Position numbers and translations under genes: made by a program | Part shown: piece after piece, positions 16,040 to 24,767 of the stretch | Layout: every line of letters starts with the position of its first letter | How positions within the stretch are numbered: position 1 is the first letter of the stretch | Notes under the pieces: model-generated | What the model was told of the DNA's origin: nothing | The model's database searches: none | The model's input: the letters and a program-made list of their open reading frames with translations, nothing else | Assembly (NCBI GenBank): GCA_964531805.1 | Contig: CAZHGE010000002.1 | Location: 1 to 64,000 of the forward strand | Direction of reading: 5' to 3' | Length of the DNA: 64,000 nucleotides | Origin: RGIG8767 sp964531805 | GTDB taxonomy: Bacteria; Bacillota; Clostridia; Lachnospirales; Lachnospiraceae

Positions 16040-16084
16040 TTTGAGAATCAAAATATTTGAAAGTCAAAACTTTTGAATTTCAAA
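16040..16084. promoter_or_regulatory. Three tandem FabT-like operators, 16-bp phased
   Basis: Palindromes TTTGAGAATCAAA (16040-16052), TTTGAAAGTCAAA (16056-16068) and TTTGAATTTCAAA (16072-16084) start exactly 16 bp apart, just downstream of the -10 box. All fit TTTGA-N3-TCAAA, the published FabT recognition pattern. The operon encodes a MarR-type regulator at its end. Confidence 0.8.
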
Positions 16085-16250
16085 GTATATAACCAAATAT
16101 CGATATGCTAAGTGAATAAATGTTATTCATTTACGAATCGTCTTATTGGAAAAAATAATAAAAATGGAAGAAGCGGGAATAATAACCGCACCAAACGCCG
16201 GCACGCTGCGCGAGCCGTTTTATTGGTCAAAAAGAAAGGAAAAGAAAATT

Positions 16251-16484
16251 ATGTTAGCAAGAGTAAAAGAAATCATCGAAGAACAGTTAAACTTAGAAAA
16301 CGTGGAAATCACAGAAGAAACAAGATTCAAAGAGGACTTAGAAGTTGACTCTTTAGATTTATTCGAATTAGTTATGGCTTTTGAAGAAGAATATGGTGTT
16401 GAAATTCCTTCAGAGGAATTAGAAAGCATCACAACAGTAGGTGCTGTTATCAAATATATGCAGGATAAGGGCGTTAACGCTTAA
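16251..16484 (+). CDS. acpP: Acyl carrier protein
   Basis: This 77-residue acidic four-helix protein carries the growing acyl chain. Ser34 in EVDSLDLFEL is the 4'-phosphopantetheine attachment site. AAGGA lies 10 bp before the ATG at 16251. The frame stays open further upstream (to 16146) but lacks a good start and would add a non-ACP, GC-rich extension. It is the first gene of the fatty-acid operon, directly downstream of the FabT-like sites, and is followed by fabK after 21 bp. Confidence 0.95.
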   Translation: MLARVKEIIEEQLNLENVEITEETRFKEDLEVDSLDLFELVMAFEEEYGVEIPSEELESITTVGAVIKYMQDKGVNA

Positions 16485-16505
16485 GAATATGTGTAAGGGG
16501 TCTAT

Positions 16506-17429
16506 ATGAAGACGAGAATTACAGAACTTTTAAATATTGAATATCCGATCATTCAGGGGGGAATGGCATGGGTTGCGGAGCATAATCTTGCTGCCGCAGT
16601 CTCAAATGCCGGTGGATTGGGTATCATCGGTGCCGGTGGAGCTCCAGCAGAATTTGTAAGAGAGCAGATTAAAAAGGCGAAAGAACTGACAGATAAGCCA
16701 TTTGGTGTAAATGTCATGTTGATGAACCCAGAAGCGGATGCGATTGCACAGGTGATCGTGGACGAAGGAGTAAAGGTCGTTACTACAGGCGCAGGCAACC
16801 CTGGTAAATATATGGATATGTGGAAAGCCGCAGGTGTTAAAGTGATTCCGGTTGTAGCAAGTGTTGCTATGGCGAAACTGATGGAAAGAGCCGGAGCCGA
16901 TGCTGTTGTAGCAGAAGGAATGGAAAGCGGCGGACACATTGGTTCTACTACCACTATGGCATTGGTGCCACAGGTAGTGGATGCGGTAAATGTTCCGGTA
17001 ATTGCGGCGGGCGGTATTGCAGACGGAAGAGGTTTTGCTGCGGCTATGATGCTTGGAGCAGAGGCCGTTCAGATTGGAACCCGTTTTGTAGTAGCAGACG
17101 AATCCATCGTACATAATAACTACAAAGAGAAAGTAGTAAAAGCAAAGGATATTGATTCTGTAGTAACAGGAATGTCACATGGACATCCCGTTCGTGCCAT
17201 CCGTAATCAGATGACCAAGGAATATATCCGTTTGGAAAAAGAAGGCGCTGATTTTATGGAACTGGAAAAACTCACACTTGGCGCATTGCGTAAAGCAGTT
17301 GTAGAAGGTGATGTGGTAAACGGAACCCTGATGGCAGGCCAGATTGCAGGTCTTGTAAATAAACAGGAATCCTGTGCAGAGATTATTGCTGATATTATGA
17401 ATCAGGCAAAAGAATTAATGAAATTATAA
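16506..17429 (+). CDS. fabK: Enoyl-ACP reductase II, FMN-dependent
   Basis: FabK (307 residues) is a TIM-barrel FMN enzyme that reduces trans-2-enoyl-ACP in place of FabI. Visible family features are ITELLNIEYPIIQGGMAWVAEHNLAAAVSNAGGLGIIGAGG at the N-terminus (GGM and GIIGAGG contact FMN), GMESGGHIG (about 138-146), AAGGIADGRG (about 162-171) and AEAVQIGTRF (about 178-187). The position between acpP and fabD is the classical one. Triclosan-insensitive reduction would be expected, as for other FabK enzymes. A hairpin (17436-17463) separates it from fabD. Confidence 0.95.
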   Translation: MKTRITELLNIEYPIIQGGMAWVAEHNLAAAVSNAGGLGIIGAGGAPAEFVREQIKKAKELTDKPFGVNVMLMNPEADAIAQVIVDEGVKVVTTGAGNPGKYMDMWKAAGVKVIPVVASVAMAKLMERAGADAVVAEGMESGGHIGSTTTMALVPQVVDAVNVPVIAAGGIADGRGFAAAMMLGAEAVQIGTRFVVADESIVHNNYKEKVVKAKDIDSVVTGMSHGHPVRAIRNQMTKEYIRLEKEGADFMELEKLTLGALRKAVVEGDVVNGTLMAGQIAGLVNKQESCAEIIADIMNQAKELMKL

Positions 17430-17435
17430 GAGGGG

Positions 17436-17463
17436 CATCCGGTAAGCTTTGGCAAGCCGGATG
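17436..17463 (+). other. Intra-operon hairpin between fabK and fabD
   Basis: CATCCG (17436-17441) pairs with CGGATG (17458-17463), with an inner GCTT/AAGC stem. It precedes the AAAGGAG of fabD and could tune mRNA processing. No U-tract follows. Confidence 0.5.
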
Positions 17464-17487
17464 TATTTACAAAAAAGGAGAATGACT

Positions 17488-18411
17488 ATGAATAAGATCG
17501 CATTTGTTTTTCCGGGACAGGGTGCCCAGTATGTGGGTATGGGAAAAGAATTTTATGATAATTACCCGGAAGCAAAAGAAGTATTCAAATTGGCTGGTGA
17601 AGTAAGTGGGCTGGATATGGAAAAACTGGTGTTTGAGGAAAATGACCAGTTAAATATCACAGAGTATACACAGATTGCTATGCTGGCAGCAGAAGTCGCA
17701 ACATGGAAGGTGTTAGATTCAAAAGGAATCAAAGCGGATGTCTGTGCTGGACTTTCTCTGGGAGAATATGGTGCGTTAGCCGTATGTGATGTAATGGATC
17801 TTGCTGATCTATTCAAAGTCATCCGCAAGAGGGGATTGTATATGCAGGAAGCCTATCCAACAGGTGGAGCCATGACAGCTGTACTTGGGCTGGATCCTGC
17901 AACTGTAGAATCTGTTTGTGAAAAAACGGAGGGGATTGTGTCTGTGGCAAATTACAATTGTCCTGGACAGATTGTAATAACAGGAGAGGAAAATGCAGTA
18001 AATGCAGCCGCAACAGCTTTGACAGAGGCAGGAGCAAAACGCTGCATTCCGCTAAAAGTAAGTGGTCCTTTCCATTCTGCATTGTTAAAAGATGCGGGTG
18101 AAAAACTGTATGAAGAATTAAAAGATGTAACACTTCGTGCACCTAAGATGCCTTATCTTACAAATGTAACGGCAGATTATGTGACAAGGGAAGAAAACAT
18201 AAAAGAATTATTGAAACAGCAGGTCGCAAGCTCAGTGCGTTTTCAGCAGAGCATTGAGAAGATGATTGCAGATGGTGTAAATGTATTCGTGGAAATCGGT
18301 CCGGGTAAAACATTAAATGGGTTTATTCGTAAAATCAGCAAAGATGTAAAAGTACTGAACTTGGATAAGTTAGCTGATTTGGATCGTGTAATGGAGGAAC
18401 TTTCATGTTAA
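17488..18411 (+). CDS. fabD: Malonyl-CoA:ACP transacylase
   Basis: This 307-residue enzyme loads malonyl groups onto ACP. FPGQGAQYVGMG opens the protein, the nucleophile Ser90 lies in GLSLGEYG, and His196 in SGPFHSALL completes the dyad. IGPGKTLNGF is the C-terminal family motif. The start at 17488 is chosen because AAAGGAG (17474-17480) is 7 bp upstream; in-frame ATGs at 17482 and earlier are too close to or before it. It overlaps fabG by 7 bp. Confidence 0.95.
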   Translation: MNKIAFVFPGQGAQYVGMGKEFYDNYPEAKEVFKLAGEVSGLDMEKLVFEENDQLNITEYTQIAMLAAEVATWKVLDSKGIKADVCAGLSLGEYGALAVCDVMDLADLFKVIRKRGLYMQEAYPTGGAMTAVLGLDPATVESVCEKTEGIVSVANYNCPGQIVITGEENAVNAAATALTEAGAKRCIPLKVSGPFHSALLKDAGEKLYEELKDVTLRAPKMPYLTNVTADYVTREENIKELLKQQVASSVRFQQSIEKMIADGVNVFVEIGPGKTLNGFIRKISKDVKVLNLDKLADLDRVMEELSC

Positions 18412-19145
18412 CAGGGAAAATAGCATTGGTAACCGGAGCGGCAAGAGGAATTGGGAAAGAAATCGCTCTTACCCTTGCAGGAAGCGGCGCAACGGTTATC
18501 GTTAATTATAATGGATCAAAGGAACGGGCAGAATCAGTGGTTTCTGAGATCAAAGCAAATGGTGGAGAGGCAGAAGCAATGCAGTGTAATGTAGCAGACT
18601 TTGAAGCCAGCGAAGCCATGGTAAAAGAAGTACTGAATAAATACGGTAAAGTGGACATTCTGGTAAACAATGCCGGAATTACAAAAGACAATCTGATTAT
18701 GCGTATGTCAGAAGCAGATTATGACGCAGTATTAGACACTAACTTAAAAGGTGCATTTAATATGATTCGACACCTGTCCCGTTCATTTTTAAAGCAGAGA
18801 AGCGGTAAAATCATCAACATTTCTTCAGTCAGCGGTGTTATGGGAAACGCCGGACAAAGTAACTATTCCGCTTCCAAAGCAGGTCTCATTGGACTTACAA
18901 AGAGCGTAGCCCGAGAACTTGCAAGTCGTAATGTATGTGTCAACGCAGTAGCACCCGGCTTCATTGCCACCGAAATGACAGAAGTCTTATCCGAAGACTA
19001 CATGAACAAGATGAAAGAAATGATTCCACTTGGGAAATTAGGAAATACCAAAGATATCGCCAACATGGTTCTGTTTTTAGCAGGAAACCATTCAGACTAT
19101 ATTACGGGTCAGGTTATCCACGTTGATGGTGGAATGGTGATGTAA
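18405..19145 (+). CDS. fabG: 3-oxoacyl-ACP reductase
   Basis: FabG (246 residues) is the NADPH-dependent short-chain dehydrogenase that reduces 3-ketoacyl-ACP. It shows the cofactor motif TGAARGIG (10-17), NNAGIT (about 87-92), catalytic Ser141, Tyr154 and Lys158 (YSASK), and APGFIATEMT. GGAGGAAC sits inside the end of fabD, and the ATG overlaps fabD by 7 bp, indicating translational coupling. It is followed by a structured 197-bp gap before fabF. Confidence 0.96.
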   Translation: MLTGKIALVTGAARGIGKEIALTLAGSGATVIVNYNGSKERAESVVSEIKANGGEAEAMQCNVADFEASEAMVKEVLNKYGKVDILVNNAGITKDNLIMRMSEADYDAVLDTNLKGAFNMIRHLSRSFLKQRSGKIINISSVSGVMGNAGQSNYSASKAGLIGLTKSVARELASRNVCVNAVAPGFIATEMTEVLSEDYMNKMKEMIPLGKLGNTKDIANMVLFLAGNHSDYITGQVIHVDGGMVM

Positions 19146-19342
19146 ATATTTGTAACTATTGTATGTGAGGCTTTGGCTGAGGTGTCTCTGCACACGACCC
19201 TGTGTTAACGTCGTCACTTAACGAGGTTTTTCGAGTTTAGTGACGTGACGTTATAAGCGGAGCGAAACAGATTGTTCCAATCTGCGCGTGTCACGCGCAG
19301 GGTATCCCTCAACCGTCCTACACAGAAGGGAGAAACATTTAT
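19146..19342. other. Structured intergenic region fabG-fabF
   Basis: This 197-bp stretch is GC-richer than its neighbours and has no supported ORF. It contains adjoining hairpins AGATTG-TTC-CAATCT (19269-19283) and CTGCGCG-TGTCA-CGCGCAG (19282-19300), plus an imperfect long pairing GTCACTTAAC...GTTTAGTGAC (about 19215-19246). It may be a repeat insertion or an RNA-processing site inside the operon. Confidence 0.5.
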
Positions 19343-20578
19343 ATGAGCAGACGAGTAGTAGTAACCGGTCTTGGTGCCATCACACCAATCGGTAATAGCG
19401 TAGAAGAATTCTGGAATGGTGTAAAAACGGAAAAAATCGGATTTGATAAAATTGCATATTTTGATGTGACAGAGTATCGCGCCAAATTAGCGGCACAGGT
19501 AAAGGACTTTGATCCGGCACAGTATATGGATAAAAAAGCAGCAAGAAGAATGGAACAGTTTTGCCAGTTTGCAGTTGCAGCAGCAGGCGAAGCCATCAAA
19601 GACGCTGGTCTTGATATGGAAAAAGAAGATCCCTATATGGTTGGCTGCAATGTGGGAAGCGGTATTGGAAGCTTACAGGCAATGGAAAGAGAACATGACC
19701 GTTTAAAGGGAAAAGGACCAAATAAGGTTGGCCCAATGTTAGTACCGCTGATGATTTCTAACATGGCAGCAGGTAATGTAAGTATTGCATATGGATTAAA
19801 AGGAAAGAGTTTAAACGTAGTAACAGCTTGTGCAACAGGTACACATTCCATTGGGGAAGCATTCCGTACCATTCAGTATGGGGATGCCGATGTTATGGTA
19901 GCAGGTGGAACAGAAAGTTCTATTACACCGATTGGTGTGGCTGGTTTTGCGGCATTAACTGCACTTTCTTCTTCAGAAGATCCGACTCGCTGTTCCATTC
20001 CTTTTGACAAGGATAGAAGCGGATTTGTAATGGGCGAAGGCGCTGGTATCGTCGTATTAGAAGAATTAGAACATGCAAAAGCACGTGGTGCAAAGATTTA
20101 TGCAGAAGTAATCGGTTATGGCTGTTCTTCTGATGCTTACCACATCACTTCTCCGGCAGAAGATGGAAGCGGTGCGGCAAAAGCTATGGAAAATGCAATG
20201 GCAGATGGTCATGTAAAACCGGAAGATATTACATATATCAATGCGCATGGAACCAGTACACACCATAATGACTTATTTGAAACAAAAGCAATCAAATTAG
20301 CTTTTGGAGATCATGCAAAGAACTTAAAGATCAACTCTACTAAATCCATGGTAGGACATTTACTTGGTGCTGCCGGAGCAGTAGAATTTGTAACCTGTGT
20401 AAAAGAAGTAGAAGAAGGTTTCATCCACAGAACTGTAGGCTTACAGGAGTCTGACGAAGAAATGGACTTAAACTACTGCAAGCAGAGTTACACAGAAGAA
20501 GTACCATACGCATTAAGTAATTCATTAGGTTTTGGAGGACATAATGCGAGCTTATTAATTAAGAAGTATGAGGAATAG
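19343..20578 (+). CDS. fabF: 3-oxoacyl-ACP synthase II
   Basis: FabF (411 residues) elongates acyl-ACP by condensation with malonyl-ACP. The catalytic Cys163 (TACATGTHS), His302 (NAHGTSTHHND) and His339 (GHLLGAAG) are all present, and the N-terminus RRVVVTGLGAITPIGN is typical. AAGGGAG lies upstream of the ATG after the structured gap. It is followed by fabZ after 3 bp. In many Firmicutes accB sits between these two genes; it is absent here. Confidence 0.96.
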   Translation: MSRRVVVTGLGAITPIGNSVEEFWNGVKTEKIGFDKIAYFDVTEYRAKLAAQVKDFDPAQYMDKKAARRMEQFCQFAVAAAGEAIKDAGLDMEKEDPYMVGCNVGSGIGSLQAMEREHDRLKGKGPNKVGPMLVPLMISNMAAGNVSIAYGLKGKSLNVVTACATGTHSIGEAFRTIQYGDADVMVAGGTESSITPIGVAGFAALTALSSSEDPTRCSIPFDKDRSGFVMGEGAGIVVLEELEHAKARGAKIYAEVIGYGCSSDAYHITSPAEDGSGAAKAMENAMADGHVKPEDITYINAHGTSTHHNDLFETKAIKLAFGDHAKNLKINSTKSMVGHLLGAAGAVEFVTCVKEVEEGFIHRTVGLQESDEEMDLNYCKQSYTEEVPYALSNSLGFGGHNASLLIKKYEE

Positions 20579-20581
20579 GAT

Positions 20582-21013
20582 ATGTCAGTATACACCGCAA
20601 AAGAAATCATGGAAATTATTCCGCACAGACAGCCGTTCATGCTTGTTGATACAATTGAAGAGTTAGAACCGGGTGTACGTGCAGTAGGAAAAAAATGTGT
20701 CAGTTTCAATGAGCCGTTCTTTAACGGACATTTCCCGGGAAATCCCGTTATGCCGGGGGTGCTTATTATAGAAGCGCTGGCTCAGGTTGGAGCAGTTGCT
20801 ATTTTAGATCTGCCTGAAAATAAAGGAAAAACTGCTTATTTTGCAAGTATTGATAAGGCGAAATTTAAACAGATGGTTGTTCCTGGCGATGTTTTGATGT
20901 TAGAAACTAAGATTATCAAGACAAAAGGGCCAATCGGTGTTGGAGAGGCAACTGCAACTGTAAATGGAAAAGTAGCAGCGAAAGCAGAATTGACTTTTGC
21001 AATTTCAAAGTAG
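20582..21013 (+). CDS. fabZ: 3-hydroxyacyl-ACP dehydratase
   Basis: FabZ (143 residues) is a hot-dog-fold dehydratase. The active-site His50 and Glu64 sit in GHFPGNPVMPGVLIIEALAQ, and IPHRQPFMLVD begins the protein. The ATG is 4 bases after the fabF stop, with AGGAAT overlapping that stop. It is followed by the accDA fusion after 12 bp. Confidence 0.95.
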   Translation: MSVYTAKEIMEIIPHRQPFMLVDTIEELEPGVRAVGKKCVSFNEPFFNGHFPGNPVMPGVLIIEALAQVGAVAILDLPENKGKTAYFASIDKAKFKQMVVPGDVLMLETKIIKTKGPIGVGEATATVNGKVAAKAELTFAISK

Positions 21014-21025
21014 AAAGGCAGTAAT

Positions 21026-22666
21026 ATGGATAGTATTGTAGAAATTAAATGTCCGAAATGCAAAAAGATGGTAAACCGTGACAGGGTTGTAAAGAAGAAA
21101 TACATCTGCTATGAATGTGGCGGTTATTTCCGTGTAAAAACCAATAACCGTATTCGTATGGTGGCAGACCGTCAGAGCTTTACTCCTTGGTTTGAAGATA
21201 TGCCGGTAAGCAATCCTCTTCATTTTGAAGGATATGAAGAAAAACTGGCAGAGACAAGAGAAAAAACAGGTGCGAATGAAGCCGTAACCGTTGGACAGTG
21301 TAAGATTTTTGGAGAAGATGCTGTAATCGGTATTTGTGAAACCCGTTTTATGATGGGGAGTATGGGGCATGTTGTGGGTGAAAAGATTACCCGCGCTATT
21401 GAACGTGCTACAGAACTGAAACTTCCAGTATTCATTTTCTGTGCATCCGGCGGAGCCAGAATGCAGGAAGGTATCGTTTCTTTGATGCAGATGGCAAAAA
21501 CATCCGCAGCGATTCAGAAGCACGGTGAAGCGGGGCTTTTATACTGTACGATTTTAACCGATCCGACAACAGGCGGCGTAACTGCAAGTTTTGCGATGCT
21601 TGGTGATGTCATTATGGCAGAACCGGGAGCACTGATTGGATTTGCCGGTCCCCGTGTTATTAAGCAGACTATTGGACAGGAACTTCCAGAAGGATTCCAA
21701 ACATCGGAATTTTTATTAGAGCATGGTTTTATTGATGGAATTGTTGAACGTGAAAATTTAAAGAAGACTATGTATTTCCTGATTATGACACATAGAGCAA
21801 AGGAAGGTAAATATGCACAGTTCCAGAAGGATTTTCATTTTGAGTTAAATGAGATTATCAAAGAGCGTTCATGGAAAACACTTCCGATCACAGCATGGGA
21901 AAAAGTAAAGGCTGTAAGACAGGTGGGACGTCCTTCCGCAGTTGATTATATGAATCACATCTTTGATTATTTTGTAGAAGCACATGGTGACAGAGGATTT
22001 CGTGATGATGCCGCGATTGTTGGTGGTCTTGCATTTATCGATGGACAGCCGGTAACTGTGATTGCAGATGTAAAAGGAAAAGATGTCAAAGAGTGTCAGG
22101 AGCGTAATTTTGGTATGCCGATGCCGGAAGGTTATAGAAAAGCACTTCGTCTGATGAAACAGGCAGAGAAATTTAACCGTCCGATTATCAGTTTTGTAAA
22201 TACATCCGGCGCTTTCTGTGGCATTGAAGCAGAAGAGCGTGGACAGGGTGAGGCAATTGCCAGAAACTTATTGGAAATGTCAGCATTAAAGGTTCCCGTA
22301 CTCTGCATTTTGATTGGAGAAGGCGGAAGCGGTGGTGCCTTGGCAACAGCTGTTGGTAATGAAGTATGGATGATGGAAAATGCAACTTATTCCATCTTAT
22401 CTCCGGAAGGCTTTGCATCCATTCTTTGGAAAGATGCTTCTAAAGCAGAACAGGCCAGTGAAGTAATGAATATTACAGCTCAGGATTTGAAACGTCTTGG
22501 TATTATTGAAGAAATTATACCGGAATTTGGCGGTGCGGATAATAAGACAGCAGAATCCATTGGCGGCTATATGAAAGAACATATCAAAGAATTTCTGGTG
22601 AAATACGATGGTATGAGCGGCGAAAAGATTGCTCAGCAGCGTTATAACAGATTCCGTGCATTTTAA
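21026..22666 (+). CDS. accDA: Fused acetyl-CoA carboxylase carboxyltransferase beta-alpha
   Basis: One 546-residue chain carries both carboxyltransferase halves that move CO2 from biotin to acetyl-CoA. The AccD half begins with a zinc finger C9-x2-C12...C28-x2-C31, followed by SGGARMQEGIVSLMQMAK and TTGGVTASFAMLGD. The junction is near residues 255-300. The AccA half then shows QVGRPSAVDY, FVEAHGDRGFRDDAAIVGG, GEGGSGGALA and SILSPEGFASILWKD. Most bacteria encode AccD and AccA separately. The biotin carrier (accB) and biotin carboxylase (accC), normally in the same operon, are not in this window, so the partners must be encoded elsewhere. A perfect-stem hairpin (22690-22737) follows. Confidence 0.93.
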   Translation: MDSIVEIKCPKCKKMVNRDRVVKKKYICYECGGYFRVKTNNRIRMVADRQSFTPWFEDMPVSNPLHFEGYEEKLAETREKTGANEAVTVGQCKIFGEDAVIGICETRFMMGSMGHVVGEKITRAIERATELKLPVFIFCASGGARMQEGIVSLMQMAKTSAAIQKHGEAGLLYCTILTDPTTGGVTASFAMLGDVIMAEPGALIGFAGPRVIKQTIGQELPEGFQTSEFLLEHGFIDGIVERENLKKTMYFLIMTHRAKEGKYAQFQKDFHFELNEIIKERSWKTLPITAWEKVKAVRQVGRPSAVDYMNHIFDYFVEAHGDRGFRDDAAIVGGLAFIDGQPVTVIADVKGKDVKECQERNFGMPMPEGYRKALRLMKQAEKFNRPIISFVNTSGAFCGIEAEERGQGEAIARNLLEMSALKVPVLCILIGEGGSGGALATAVGNEVWMMENATYSILSPEGFASILWKDASKAEQASEVMNITAQDLKRLGIIEEIIPEFGGADNKTAESIGGYMKEHIKEFLVKYDGMSGEKIAQQRYNRFRAF

Positions 22667-22689
22667 AATACAAAATTCCTAAAGGATAG

Positions 22690-22737
22690 ATTTACAATAT
22701 AAAAAATCCATGTACGACAGATTTTTGTATTGTAAAT
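22690..22737 (+). other. Long intra-operon hairpin after accDA
   Basis: ATTTACAATA (22690-22699) and TATTGTAAAT (22728-22737) pair perfectly, with AAAAATC/GATTTTT inside, around CATGTACGACA. The inner stem and loop resemble the hairpin at 31657-31691. It may be an attenuator or processing site before fabK2. Confidence 0.65.
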
Positions 22738-22752
22738 GGAAGGTAATAGAGT

Positions 22753-23787
22753 ATGAGCGAATTAAGAATCGGAGAGTTATGTGCCAAGGTTCCGGTAATC
22801 CAGGGAGGTATGGGTGTTGGTGTCAGTTTATCCGGACTGGCATCCGCAGTAGCTAGAGCTGGTGGCATTGGCATAATCTCCACAGCGCAGATTGGATTTC
22901 GTGATCCGGATTTTGCAAAAAATCCAATTGAATGTAATCTGCGGGCGGTAGCAAGTGAAATAAAAAAAGCCAAAGATATGGCAATGGGTGGGATCATTGG
23001 TGTAAACATAATGGTTGCCACCAGACAATATGAGGAATATGTAAAGGCAGCGGTAAAGGCTGGAGCAGACTGTATCATTTCAGGAGCCGGACTTCCATTA
23101 AATCTGCCGGAATTAACAAAAGGATTTGCAACCAAAATCGCTCCTATTGTATCCAGCCGTAAGTCTTTATCCGTAATTGCCAAGTACTGGATGAAAAAAT
23201 ATGACTGTAAGCCTGATTTTATTGTAGTAGAAGGTCCAAAGGCGGGCGGACATCTTGGTTTTTCAAATGAAGAATTGGATGAATACGAAACGAAGTCATA
23301 CGATGAAGAAGTAAAATCCATCATTGAATGTGCCAGGGAAATGGAATTGGATGCACCAGTTGTCGTAGGTGGAGGCGTGTACACCAGAGAAGATATGGAT
23401 CATTATCTGGAGCTTGGAGCAAGTGGTGTGCAGATGGGAACCCGTTTTGTGACAACAAAGGAATGTGATGCATCGGATGCCTATAAACAGGCATATGTAG
23501 ATGCAAAAAAAGAAGATATCGTAATCGTAAAAAGTCCGGTAGGAATGCCGGGAAGAGCAATTCACAATACATTTTTAGATAAAGTAAAAGCAGGGGAGCG
23601 TTTTATGCGCGGATGCAGACAATGCATCAAGACCTGTAATCCGGCTACAGCACCTTATTGTATTACGGAAGCACTGATTAATGCAGTGGAAGGTAATTTG
23701 GATGAGGGATTGATTTTCTGTGGAAGCAATGCGTATCGTGCAGAAAAAATAGAAACGGTAGCTGAAATCATGGAGGAATTTTCGTAA
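22753..23787 (+). CDS. Second FabK / nitronate monooxygenase-like FMN oxidoreductase
   Basis: This 344-residue TIM-barrel protein is a paralogue of FabK in the same operon. It has VIQGGMGVGVSLSGLASAVARAGGIGIIS, VEGPKAGGHLGFS, GGGVYTREDMD and GVQMGTRF. Unlike FabK it continues into a C-terminal segment of about 60 residues with four Cys (GCRQCIKTCNPATAPYC). It may be a second enoyl reductase or a nitronate monooxygenase; the Cys-rich tail favours a different role. The frame overlaps fabH by one base (TAATG). Confidence 0.8.
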   Translation: MSELRIGELCAKVPVIQGGMGVGVSLSGLASAVARAGGIGIISTAQIGFRDPDFAKNPIECNLRAVASEIKKAKDMAMGGIIGVNIMVATRQYEEYVKAAVKAGADCIISGAGLPLNLPELTKGFATKIAPIVSSRKSLSVIAKYWMKKYDCKPDFIVVEGPKAGGHLGFSNEELDEYETKSYDEEVKSIIECAREMELDAPVVVGGGVYTREDMDHYLELGASGVQMGTRFVTTKECDASDAYKQAYVDAKKEDIVIVKSPVGMPGRAIHNTFLDKVKAGERFMRGCRQCIKTCNPATAPYCITEALINAVEGNLDEGLIFCGSNAYRAEKIETVAEIMEEFS

Positions 23788-24767
23788 TGAAAATGAAAAT
23801 TACTGGAACAGGCAGTTCGTTGCCTCGTGAACAGGTAAGTAATATAAAAATAATGGAATGGGTAGAAACCTCGGATGAATGGATTAAAGAAAGAACAGGG
23901 ATTGCCAGCCGTCACATTTCTACAGGAGAAACAGTAGCTTCTTTAGCAGCAGATGCTTGTGAAAAAGCACTTAAAATGGCAGGCGTTGAGGCGGCGGAAG
24001 TGGATGCCATTTTACTTGCAACCTGCTCTCCGGAATATCTGTTACCATGCGCAGCCTGTCAGGTACAGGATATGATTGGTGCAGTAAATGCAGTTGCATT
24101 TGATTTAAATGCAGCATGCTCCGGCTTTTTGTTTGGGCTTACAACCGCGCAGGCATACATTGCAAGCGGTATGTACAAAAAAATCCTTGTAGTAGGAAGT
24201 GAAGTGTTATCCAAAATTATGAATTGGGAAGACCGTTCTTCCTGTATTTTATTTGGAGACGGGGCTGGTGCAGTTTTAGTAGAAGCTGTGGACGATTCAG
24301 ATGTGAGCGGTATGATCAGTTTTGCGCAGGGCTCGGATGGTGCGAAAGGAATGGTATTAAGCTGTAGAGACCGTCTGATAAAAAATCCTTTGTATACAGA
24401 AAAGGATGAGGAAGAAGATTTCTACGTACAAATGGATGGTCAGGCAGTGTATCGCTTTGCAACAAGACAGGTACCCGACTGCATTGTAGATGCACTCGAA
24501 AAAGTGGATATGTCAGTGGATGACATCGATTTGTTTGTATTGCATCAGGCAAATGCACGAATCATTGAGGCAGCAGCTAAAAGACTTCGTGCAGATCTTT
24601 CAAAATTCCCAATGAATATAGATCGTACGGGAAATATGTCATCTGCAACAATTCCAGTCTTGTTAGATGAATTAAATCGTGAAGGAAAAATAAACCGTGG
24701 TGCTAAACTGGTATTATCCGGTTTTGGAGCAGGATTAACTTACGGGGCTTGCGTAATTTCGTGGTAA
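23787..24767 (+). CDS. fabH: 3-oxoacyl-ACP synthase III
   Basis: FabH (326 residues) starts chains from acyl-CoA and malonyl-ACP. The triad Cys111 (NAACSGFLFG), His253 (LHQANARI) and Asn283 (GNMSSATIP) is intact, and ERTGIASRH is conserved. In most Firmicutes fabH heads the operon; here it is next to last. The start overlaps the previous stop, with GAGGAA about 8 bp upstream. Confidence 0.95.
   Translation: MKMKITGTGSSLPREQVSNIKIMEWVETSDEWIKERTGIASRHISTGETVASLAADACEKALKMAGVEAAEVDAILLATCSPEYLLPCAACQVQDMIGAVNAVAFDLNAACSGFLFGLTTAQAYIASGMYKKILVVGSEVLSKIMNWEDRSSCILFGDGAGAVLVEAVDDSDVSGMISFAQGSDGAKGMVLSCRDRLIKNPLYTEKDEEEDFYVQMDGQAVYRFATRQVPDCIVDALEKVDMSVDDIDLFVLHQANARIIEAAAKRLRADLSKFPMNIDRTGNMSSATIPVLLDELNREGKINRGAKLVLSGFGAGLTYGACVISW

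Noticed and set aside
16112..16250. N-terminal extension of acpP or a separate small ORF with a Lys/Arg-rich frame
   Set aside because: Only a TTG or an unsupported ATG would start it. The ACP fold begins at 16251 with its own ribosome binding site, and the extension lies in the operator-containing leader.
16553..17114. Overlapping minus-strand ORFs opposite fabK
   Set aside because: They are shadows of a well-supported enzyme gene, with no start signals.
22692..23384. Minus-strand ORF of 230 codons opposite the second FabK
   Set aside because: It is Ser/Pro-rich shadow coding of a conserved FMN enzyme and has no ribosome binding site.
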